The notes beneath the pieces are model-generated. The model saw only the letters and a program-made list of their open reading frames with translations, ran no database searches and had not been told where the DNA came from. This document shows, piece after piece, positions 1 to 5,433 of a stretch of DNA of 6,529 bases (positions are counted from its first letter, which is position 1; every line of letters begins with the position of its first letter). Source of the DNA: an uncultured Verrucomicrobiales bacterium (GTDB taxonomy: Bacteria; Verrucomicrobiota; Verrucomicrobiia; Verrucomicrobiales; Akkermansiaceae); NCBI GenBank assembly GCA_937969125.1, contig CALBVA010000259.1, forward strand, positions 1-6,529, read 5' to 3'. Position numbers and translations under genes: made by a program.

Positions 1-1052
1 GCCTCGTAGATCAACAGTGGGAGATTTCCCTGGCAGGTGGAACCTTCCAGCAAAACTGGATCCGCGATTTTTCAATTAAGTCCGCCAAGCTCCTCGTCGA
101 TAAAGAGGGTGTCACGGTCCGTGAACTAGTCCTCCAATCCGGTGGCGGCACGCTGGAGCTGTCAGGTGCCATTGAAGGCCCCGTGTCCAAGCCGCAGTTC
201 GATCTCAAGGGTTCCTTCAGAAGCCTTCCCATCACCCAGGTCATTCGCATCGGAGATATCAAGATCTCGAATTACCTCCACGGACAAATTTCCGGAGATC
301 TCCGTATCACAGGGTCCACTGATAAAAAAATTCGCATGAAGGGTGACATCGATCTTGAAGAAGGGGATGTCATTATCCTGCGGGAGAAGTGGGCGATCTT
401 GAAAGGGCTCTCCTTGATTGATGTCAACCGGACCTACCGACGGGTCGACTTTGAAGACGGAACTCTCTCCTTCGAGTCTTATAATGGCGGCCTGACCTTC
501 GAGAAAATCGATCTTCGCGCTGGTGAGCTTGCCAAATTGAAAGGAGAGATCATAGCGCGTCTCCCCAGCCAGCAGGAAGCGGCAGACCGACTGGGAATCA
601 CTTTGACCGATGGGTTCAGCGGAAACGGATTTCGCCTCGACGCTACAGATTCGAATTCTGCCCAAGCCATGGAAGATGAGCGGATGAGTCTCCGCAGAGC
701 CACTGGAGGCGGAAGCCGCGTGGATGATCTGAATCTCGGCGAATCCGGAGTCGCTCAACGTGCCAACCAGGCCACCTTCGGAGCAGAATCTCTTGATCAA
801 AAGCGTCTCCGCCAGGAGATGAATGTCCACCTGCTCACCGGATCCCTGAAGCTCGGGGTGCCCGCGGCTGCCTTCTCCGAAAACGGAAAACTCTCCGCGC
901 TCTATCCTGCCGACGGGGCGGGTTGGCGGTGGGTGGATCTGAAGTTTAACGGTGAGGAAACCTTCACGACCCTGACCAATACAGCCAAGATGAAGCTCCT
1001 CGCCGACAGCCGCGAACGTGAGTATGGCGAGCAGTCGGAGGATTCCGAGTGA
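1..1052 (+). CDS. AsmA/TamB-like beta-repeat envelope protein, C-terminal part (5' end outside window)
   Basis: The frame is open from position 3 to a TGA at 1050-1052, giving 349 visible residues; the true start lies upstream. An internal GTG at 183 is not a credible start because the coding character continues unbroken before it. The visible part alternates hydrophobic and polar residues in short beta-strand units ending in Gly-Asp or Gly-Ser turns, for example GQISGDLRITG and IRMKGDIDLEEGDV (residues about 94-123). This pattern is typical of AsmA, TamB and related bridge-like proteins that move lipids between inner and outer membrane. From about residue 225 the repeats give way to a charged, Arg/Gln-rich stretch, followed by a more strand-like segment and an acidic tail (EREYGEQSEDSE). 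No membrane segment or catalytic motif is visible; an N-terminal membrane anchor would be expected outside the window. The gene converges on metF. The family call rests on repeat style only, and another large exported beta protein is possible. Confidence 0.5.
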   Translation, partial: LVDQQWEISLAGGTFQQNWIRDFSIKSAKLLVDKEGVTVRELVLQSGGGTLELSGAIEGPVSKPQFDLKGSFRSLPITQVIRIGDIKISNYLHGQISGDLRITGSTDKKIRMKGDIDLEEGDVIILREKWAILKGLSLIDVNRTYRRVDFEDGTLSFESYNGGLTFEKIDLRAGELAKLKGEIIARLPSQQEAADRLGITLTDGFSGNGFRLDATDSNSAQAMEDERMSLRRATGGGSRVDDLNLGESGVAQRANQATFGAESLDQKRLRQEMNVHLLTGSLKLGVPAAAFSENGKLSALYPADGAGWRWVDLKFNGEETFTTLTNTAKMKLLADSREREYGEQSEDSE

Positions 1053-1066
1053 ATCCCGAGTGCTTT

Positions 1067-1936
1067 TTACCAACTGAGGGCCTCCGCGATCTCGCGGGTC
1101 GCGCTACTCTTATTCAGGGTGTAAAGGTGAAGTCCTGAGACAGCCTCATCAATCAGCCCCTGGCACTGCGCCGTGGCATAATCGATCCCGGCCTGCCTGA
1201 TCGCAGCGGCATCATCGCCCGCATCGTGAAGAACACGGAGGAGCGCGGCGGGGAAATGACTTCCCGCTGCCAGATCCGCCATTCGCTTCATGCTCGTGAG
1301 CGTTGTGATAGGCATAATTCCCGCCACGATTGGTAAATGGATCCCCATCAGCTCACACCGTTCGCGGTAGTCAGCGAAATCGTGGTTATCAAAGAAAAGC
1401 TGCGTGCAGATGTAGTCCGCACCCTCATCCACCTTGGCTTTGAAGTGATCCATCTCCTCCAGGCGATTCTGCGTTGTCGGATGCCCCTCGGGAAAACCAG
1501 CCACACCCACTTCAAAAGGGTGGGGGTGCGCCTTGATGAACCTCACCAGATCAGCGGCATACTTAAAATGATCTCCGCTTCGGTCATAACCCGGCTGATT
1601 CCGGGGAGGATCGCCACGAAGAGCCAGAATAGTGCCGACGTTATCGGAAGCATACTGATCCAGGATCTCCGACATCTCCGCCTCGGAGTGGCCGATGCAG
1701 GTGAGGTGTGGAATGGTGGGTACCGCAGCCTGTTTCATGATCTCCTGCACCACTGAACGCGTCCGTTCGCGGGTAGTGCCACCAGCGCCATAAGTCACGC
1801 TAACAAAGGCCGGATCCAGTGATCCCAGCTCGCCTACGGTCTTCAAAAGCTCCGACGACCCCTTATCATTCTTTGGCGGGAAAAACTCGAAAGAGAGGGT
1901 TGGTCGCTCAGCCTTTAATAGCGGGGTGATTTCCAT
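1067..1936 (-). CDS. metF: 5,10-methylenetetrahydrofolate reductase
   Basis: This cytosolic FAD enzyme reduces 5,10-methylene-THF to 5-methyl-THF, the methyl donor for methionine synthesis. The 289 residues match the usual length of the bacterial single-domain TIM-barrel enzyme. Visible signatures in order are SFEFFPPK (15-22; Glu17 corresponds to the catalytic Glu28 of E. coli), SVTYGAGGTTRERT (46-59), PHLTCIGHS (76-84), ALRGDPP (105-111; Asp109 corresponds to E. coli Asp120 near the flavin), VGVAGFPEGHP (143-153), YICTQLFFD (175-183; Gln179 corresponds to E. coli Gln183, a folate contact) and VAGIMPI (204-210). There is no C-terminal regulatory domain, as expected for bacteria. ATG at 1936 is the only reasonable start: the frame hits a stop at 1970-1972 with no other start codon between. 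No Shine-Dalgarno sequence precedes it, and a dyad runs into the ATG. No SAM riboswitch of a class I know is recognisable in the short leader. It is divergent from the EF-hand gene and has no co-directional neighbour, so it appears monocistronic. Confidence 0.96.
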   Translation of the reverse strand: MEITPLLKAERPTLSFEFFPPKNDKGSSELLKTVGELGSLDPAFVSVTYGAGGTTRERTRSVVQEIMKQAAVPTIPHLTCIGHSEAEMSEILDQYASDNVGTILALRGDPPRNQPGYDRSGDHFKYAADLVRFIKAHPHPFEVGVAGFPEGHPTTQNRLEEMDHFKAKVDEGADYICTQLFFDNHDFADYRERCELMGIHLPIVAGIMPITTLTSMKRMADLAAGSHFPAALLRVLHDAGDDAAAIRQAGIDYATAQCQGLIDEAVSGLHLYTLNKSSATREIAEALSW

Positions 1937-1964
1937 GTGGCACCAGCTTAGAAATTGCCACGTG
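1934..1964 (-). promoter_or_regulatory. Dyad covering the metF start codon
   Basis: Arms 1934-1942 (CATGTGGCA) and 1956-1964 (TGCCACGTG) are complementary at eight of nine positions around a 13-nt spacer; the core GTGGCA/TGCCAC is perfect. In the metF mRNA the 3' arm contains the AUG, so the fold would partly hide the start codon. The one imperfect pair is C-A in metF RNA but a G-T wobble on the plus strand, so RNA folding in the metF direction is not specially favoured. A DNA operator for a dimeric regulator is an equally good reading. The repeat is seen; the function is inferred. Confidence 0.35.
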
Positions 1965-1995
1965 CAGGTCTATGGAAAAGGGGTGATTTTTATGC

Positions 1996-2018
1996 AACCG
2001 AACGACAAATCTTCGGTT
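1996..2018. promoter_or_regulatory. 7-9-7 inverted repeat in the divergent metF/EF-hand spacer
   Basis: AACCGAA (1996-2002) and TTCGGTT (2012-2018) form a perfect inverted repeat around nine bases. It sits in the middle of the 101-bp spacer between two divergent genes and abuts the TATATA box at 2018-2023. This is where an operator controlling either or both promoters would be expected. No U-tract follows on either strand, so an intrinsic terminator is unlikely. The binding factor is unknown; it does not match a MetJ or MetR half-site that I recognise. Confidence 0.35.
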
Positions 2019-2023
2019 ATATA
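2018..2023 (+). promoter_or_regulatory. Candidate -10 box of the EF-hand gene
   Basis: TATATA lies in an AT-rich patch 14 bp before the GTG start at 2038. A transcript starting about 7 bp downstream would have a leader of under 10 nt, consistent with the absence of a Shine-Dalgarno sequence. No convincing -35 hexamer is present (the 17-bp-spaced hexamer is CAACCG). The overlapping minus-strand reading TATAAC (2021-2016) could serve metF instead. Weak call from sequence inspection only. Confidence 0.25.
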
Positions 2024-2037
2024 GACATCCCCTCGTC

Positions 2038-2832
2038 GTGCTGAAGTTCCCATCCATCCTCCCGGTTCTCGCCCTGGCCCTTTCTGCTGCCTTTTTCACT
2101 CCTGTGACTGCGCAGGAACCTGTCGATCAGACGGAGGAAGGAAATCAGCGGAAGAAGCCAAAGGCAGAGCGGCGATCCCGGCTGGGTCTGCAGAATACCG
2201 CCCGCTTCTTCAAGCGTTTTGACGCCAACAAGGATGACAAGTTCTCCAGAAAGGAGTTCTACTCGGTGAAAAGAATCGGGAAACTGACTGAGGACGAGCG
2301 GGCCCGTATCTTTGACCGCCTTGACAAGGATCAGGATAACTTCATCACCAGAGCGGAATTTAAGGCACTCGCGAAGAAGGCGCGCCCGAATCCTCTCGCT
2401 GAGGCTGACACCAACAAGGATGGAAACATTACCTTCGAGGAATTCTCTAAATTCCCCCGCTTTGCCAAAATGGCTGAAAAGCGGAGAAAGAAGATTTTTA
2501 CGCAGCTGGACCGCGACAAGAATGAGGTCATTAACAAGAGAGACGGAGTTTCTGAGGGTGGTCGTGACGGTAAACCGATGAAATGGCGTCCTCGTTTTTG
2601 GCTTAAAAAATGGGATCTGGACAATAGCGGGACCTTGTCCTTTGGCGAATTTCAGAACCTTCCGCCCCTCCTGACTTTGAGCGGCAAGGAGAAGAGGCGG
2701 CACTTTAAATTCTTCGACACCAATGGTGATGGAGAAATCACCCAGGCTGAGAAGAATCAGGCGAATCAGAAGATGGGGCCGCCTCTGAAATCCAGGACAA
2801 AGCCCGGAAAAAAAGAACCTCGTTCAGACTAA
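2038..2832 (+). CDS. Secreted EF-hand calcium-binding protein with six EF loops
   Basis: The protein has 264 residues and no enzymatic motif; it is probably an exported or periplasmic calcium-binding protein of unknown role. Residues 1-25 form a Sec signal peptide with a hydrophobic core (LPVLALALSAAFF) and a likely signal peptidase I site after VTA25, before Gln26. Six EF loops follow, starting at Asp62, Asp96, Asp124, Asp158, Asp193 and Asp227. Five have acidic or Asn ligands at loop positions 1, 3 and 5 (Ser at position 5 in the fifth) and Glu at position 12 (Glu73, 107, 135, 204, 238). The fourth (158-169) is degenerate: Glu replaces Gly at position 6 and Asp replaces Glu at position 12. 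Linkers are rich in Lys and Arg, and the tail from about 250 is Lys/Pro-rich. GTG at 2038 is chosen because it places the signal peptide exactly at the N terminus and no ATG lies in frame upstream before a stop at 1984. No Shine-Dalgarno sequence is present. Such secreted EF-hand proteins are common in Verrucomicrobiota and Planctomycetota; the partner is unknown. Confidence 0.9.
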   Translation: MLKFPSILPVLALALSAAFFTPVTAQEPVDQTEEGNQRKKPKAERRSRLGLQNTARFFKRFDANKDDKFSRKEFYSVKRIGKLTEDERARIFDRLDKDQDNFITRAEFKALAKKARPNPLAEADTNKDGNITFEEFSKFPRFAKMAEKRRKKIFTQLDRDKNEVINKRDGVSEGGRDGKPMKWRPRFWLKKWDLDNSGTLSFGEFQNLPPLLTLSGKEKRRHFKFFDTNGDGEITQAEKNQANQKMGPPLKSRTKPGKKEPRSD

Positions 2833-2880
2833 GTGAGATTCAGAGGCCTCAAAGCACCAGAACTATGGGTGTGGGAGGGT

Positions 2881-3576
2881 CTAAAAAATTACCTGAAACC
2901 AAAATCCTCCGAAGGCTTCATCCTCGCCTTCATGAGCCAGGACGATGCTCGCTCCTATAAACGGGCTCACCGCCACTTGCTTCGAGATGGCATAGGTGAG
3001 CGAAATCCTGGTGTGGAGTTCATTGATTCCATCCCGATCCGCGTAACTGGAGGCAAAACCGAGTCCTGTATCCACCGCAAGAAAGGCCTCATCTGACAGC
3101 GGCGTGCTCCACTGAATCTCGGTATTGTAATAAAATCCCTCCGCTCCGAAGTCGTAGTTGATTTCGTTTCGCCAGCTCCAGTCAGCGTTGATTCGAAAGG
3201 TTGTGAAGAGCCCCAGATCCAGTCCACTGTCCAGCAGGCTTTCATTGCGATCTCGGTAGGTCGCGGAGGCTCCCCAGCTTAAGCGCTCACTGTGCTCCCG
3301 GCTCCATTCGAAATACCCGGCGGTCTCTGAAAAATCTCCATCGCTCTCCGCGAGGTGGTAAGCCCCGATGTTCAGGGAATCGATTTCCGAAAGCGTCACT
3401 CGGGCTTCGAATTGAAAATCGAGAGAAGCCTGCGCCAGCTCGATTCCCCGGAAAACATAACTCGAGCGCACCCCGGTCACCGCCTCGATGCCCAGAGGAA
3501 TCTCCTCCGCCACCTGCGCAGCAGCATTGACAGAAAGAAGGCAGGTCAGGGGCAGCGGCACCGCAGGGAGTCTCAT
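2881..3576 (-). CDS. Putative outer-membrane beta-barrel protein, TorF-like
   Basis: The product has 231 residues from ATG 3576. Residues 1-20 form a signal peptide (LPLTCLLSVNAAA core, cleavage probably after Ala20, before Gln21). The mature part is a run of amphipathic strands of about 10 residues with aromatic belts, and it ends in FWFQVIF with a terminal Phe, the signal used by BAM for barrel insertion. SSYVFRGI (38-45) resembles the start of TorF/Gcw_chp-type putative porins, which typically have Y-x-FRGI near the first strand. It therefore probably sits in the outer membrane; substrate or channel activity cannot be told. ATG 3576 is preferred over a TTG 36 nt upstream because it places the signal peptide at the N terminus and is preceded by AGGG about 8 nt away. 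The Shine-Dalgarno sequence lies inside the hairpin following aspS. The gene converges on the EF-hand gene across 48 bp (2833-2880), where I see no clear terminator, only the palindrome GAGGCCTC. Confidence 0.75.
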   Translation of the reverse strand: MRLPAVPLPLTCLLSVNAAAQVAEEIPLGIEAVTGVRSSYVFRGIELAQASLDFQFEARVTLSEIDSLNIGAYHLAESDGDFSETAGYFEWSREHSERLSWGASATYRDRNESLLDSGLDLGLFTTFRINADWSWRNEINYDFGAEGFYYNTEIQWSTPLSDEAFLAVDTGLGFASSYADRDGINELHTRISLTYAISKQVAVSPFIGASIVLAHEGEDEAFGGFWFQVIF

Positions 3577-3592
3577 GAAAAAGACCCTGCGG
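3561..3592 (-). promoter_or_regulatory. Hairpin occluding the porin ribosome-binding site
   Basis: CCGCAGGG (3561-3568) and CCCTGCGG (3585-3592) are a perfect 8-bp inverted repeat with a 16-nt loop. In the minus-strand mRNA the 5' arm contains the AGGG Shine-Dalgarno, the loop holds the AUG (3576-3574), and the 3' arm is codons 3-6 of the porin-like gene. The fold would hinder ribosome access. It uses the same arm (3585-3592) as the terminator-like hairpin, so the two structures exclude each other. The repeat is seen; the regulatory role is inferred. Confidence 0.4.
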
Positions 3593-3610
3593 AATCGCTC
3601 CCACAGGGTC
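3578..3610 (-). terminator. Intrinsic terminator of the hisS-aspS operon
   Basis: Arms 3601-3610 and 3583-3592 form a 10-bp stem with an 8-nt loop, followed on the minus strand by five T (3582-3578). The only non-Watson-Crick pair is G-U in minus-strand RNA but C-A on the plus strand, so the fold is best in the aspS direction. It begins 24 nt after the aspS stop. Unusually, the T-tract ends one base before the porin ATG, so the hairpin may also act as an attenuator or ribosome-site switch for that gene. Confidence 0.7.
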
Positions 3611-3633
3611 AAATCTTATAGAGGCCGTGCAGC

Positions 3634-5433
3634 TTACTCGCCTTTGGGTTTCTCGACGTAGGTCGATTTAATCCGGAGGTCACGCAGCGCGTTCGCCGTC
3701 GCGGTGCCTGGGCTGGAGGTCATAATCTCCGCGCCCTTATTGTTCTTCGGGAAAGCAATCACTTCGCGGATGGAGTCCTCCCGGCAGGCCAGCATGACCA
3801 CCCGGTCGAGGCCTAAGGCAATGCCACCGTGCGGTGGCGCACCGTATTTGAAAGCATCGAGGATGTGCTCGAACTCCTCAGCCGCTTCCTCCTTGCTGAT
3901 TCCCAGTGCGGAGAACATTGCGCTCTGTAGCTCGGCCTCATGGATTCGGATTGATCCGCCACCGAGTTCATAACCGTTCAAAACGACGTCGTAAGCCTGT
4001 GCACGGAGTCCATCCAGTTCGCCCTTGTGCAGCTTCTCTTCGTCCTCCTTCAGCGGACGGGTGAATGGGTGGTGTACCGCGACGTAGCGATTCTCTTCAT
4101 CATCAAAGGCGAGAAGCGGAAACTCGGTCACCCATAGGAAATCGAGTTTCTCATTGCCCTCTAAAAGATTCTGCAGATCGGCCACTTCGAGGCGAATTCG
4201 GCCGAGCACATCGCAGGCCATTTCCCATTGGTCGGCGGCGAAGAGGATGAGGTCTCCGGGCTCGATGTTAAGCTTTGTGCGAAGCGCCTCGATTTCGTCA
4301 TCGGTCATGCGTTTCACGAAAGGTGAGCGCCAGGTCTTCCGGTCGGTATCGCGGGCCTGGATGTAGGCCAGACCTTTCGCCCCGGCCTCCTGGGCCAGCT
4401 TGGTGAGCTTGTCAATTTGTCCCGTTGAGATGTCCGCGAAGCCTTTCGCGTTGATCGCCTTCACCACGCCACCATTGGCGATCACTCCAGAGAAAACGCG
4501 GAATTCGCAATCCTTCAGCTCATCGCTGAGATCCACCATCTCCATCCCGATGCGGCGCTCCGGCTTGTCGGATCCGTAAGTGTTCATTGCTTCCTTCCAG
4601 GTCAGGCGAGGAAAGGGGACCGGCACCTCGACGCCGCGCGCCTGCGTGAACATCTGTGAGAGCATACCCTCGATCATTCCCATGATGTCGTTCTCGTTGA
4701 CGAAGGACGCCTCGATATCGATCTGCGTGAACTCAGGTTGGCGGTCGGCCCGTAGATCTTCATCGCGGAAGCAGCGGGCGATTTGGAAATACTTCTCCAC
4801 TCCGGCCACCATGAGCATCTGTTTGTATTGCTGGGGGGCCTGAGGGAGGGCGTAGAATTTTCCGGGGTTGATACGGCTGGGCACCAGGAAATCGCGGGCA
4901 CCTTCGGGAGTCGCTTTCGAAAGGATCGGAGTCTCCACTTCAATGAAGCCCTCTTCCGACAGGAAGTCGCGAGCTGCCTTCGTGATGATGTGCCGCTGCT
5001 TCAGATTGTTCGTGAGACGCGGGCGGCGCAGGTCCAGATAACGGTGCTTCAGGCGGAGGTCCTCATTGGACAGCTCCTTATTCAGCTGGAAGGGTAGTAC
5101 CTCGGCCTTGTTTACGATCACCAGCTCCTTCGCTACGATTTCAATGTCACCCGTCGAGAGATCGGTATTCGTGGTGTCGACGTCATCGGTCTTCAGGCGA
5201 GCCGAAACCAGCCCGGTCACCTGCACCACGTCTTCGTCACGCAGCGCGTGGGAGAGCTTGGCTGCCTCCTCGGAATCATCCGGGCGGAACACAACCTGTG
5301 TCAGCCCCTCGCGGTCACGAAGGTCAATGAAGATCACGCCTCCGTGGTCGCGGGTGGAATTCACCCAGCCGATCAGAGTGACGGTTTCGCCAGTGTGCTC
5401 GGAGCGGAGTTCATTACAGTGGTGTGTTCTCAT
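3634..5433 (-). CDS. aspS: Aspartate--tRNA ligase (possibly non-discriminating, Asp/Asn)
   Basis: This class IIb synthetase charges tRNA-Asp with aspartate in the cytosol. Its 599 residues match the bacterial type (about 590). Domains are an N-terminal OB-fold anticodon-binding domain (about 1-110; GWVNSTRDHGG 22-32), the catalytic core from about 130 with an inserted GAD domain (about 290-420), and the catalytic C-terminal half. Visible active-site elements are ATPEGARDFLVPSR (174-187), QAPQQYKQ (198-205; Gln201 and Lys204 match aspartate-binding Gln195 and Lys198 of E. coli), motif 2 CFRDEDLRADRQPEFTQ (221-237), GGGSIRIH (491-498; Arg496 matches E. coli Arg489) and motif 3 GLDR (541-544). 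His30-Gly31-Gly32 is the variant linked in Pseudomonas aeruginosa AspRS to relaxed recognition of tRNA-Asn; E. coli has Leu at this position. ATG 5433 aligns with the family N terminus (MRT...C..LR). It overlaps the hisS stop as ATGA and has no good Shine-Dalgarno, so translational coupling to hisS is likely. A terminator-like hairpin follows. Confidence 0.98.
   Translation of the reverse strand: MRTHHCNELRSEHTGETVTLIGWVNSTRDHGGVIFIDLRDREGLTQVVFRPDDSEEAAKLSHALRDEDVVQVTGLVSARLKTDDVDTTNTDLSTGDIEIVAKELVIVNKAEVLPFQLNKELSNEDLRLKHRYLDLRRPRLTNNLKQRHIITKAARDFLSEEGFIEVETPILSKATPEGARDFLVPSRINPGKFYALPQAPQQYKQMLMVAGVEKYFQIARCFRDEDLRADRQPEFTQIDIEASFVNENDIMGMIEGMLSQMFTQARGVEVPVPFPRLTWKEAMNTYGSDKPERRIGMEMVDLSDELKDCEFRVFSGVIANGGVVKAINAKGFADISTGQIDKLTKLAQEAGAKGLAYIQARDTDRKTWRSPFVKRMTDDEIEALRTKLNIEPGDLILFAADQWEMACDVLGRIRLEVADLQNLLEGNEKLDFLWVTEFPLLAFDDEENRYVAVHHPFTRPLKEDEEKLHKGELDGLRAQAYDVVLNGYELGGGSIRIHEAELQSAMFSALGISKEEAAEEFEHILDAFKYGAPPHGGIALGLDRVVMLACREDSIREVIAFPKNNKGAEIMTSSPGTATANALRDLRIKSTYVEKPKGE
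5430..5433 (-). promoter_or_regulatory. ATGA stop/start overlap joining hisS and aspS
   Basis: The hisS TGA (5432-5430) overlaps the aspS ATG (5433-5431). The bases just upstream (CCAAAAACTGACATC) contain no purine-rich Shine-Dalgarno sequence, so aspS translation probably depends on ribosomes finishing hisS and restarting. Confidence 0.7.

Noticed and set aside
1042..1063. Adjacent near-identical 11-mers ATTCCGAGTGA and ATCCCGAGTGC around the stop of the first gene
   Set aside because: Nine of eleven match but there are only two copies with no inverted structure; probably a chance or small slippage duplication.
162..1073. Long open frame on the minus strand opposite the AsmA/TamB-like gene
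   Set aside because: It starts at a TTG, overlaps a well-supported coding frame over its whole length, and its translation has no recognisable domain or coherent composition.
1937..2037. SAM or related riboswitch upstream of metF
   Set aside because: The leader is short and lacks the conserved cores of the SAM riboswitch classes I know; only simple dyads are seen.
2017..2703. Minus-strand open frame antisense to the EF-hand gene
   Set aside because: The sense strand encodes six EF loops and a signal peptide; the antisense reading mirrors that repetitive composition.
2833..3096. Plus-strand frame beginning GTG directly after the EF-hand stop
   Set aside because: It lies almost entirely antisense to the 3' end of the barrel gene and has no ribosome site or family resemblance.
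3577..3612. TTG at 3612 as the start of the barrel protein
   Set aside because: It would add 12 charged and aromatic residues before the signal peptide and lies in the terminator-like stem; ATG 3576 has a spaced AGGG and gives a normal signal peptide.
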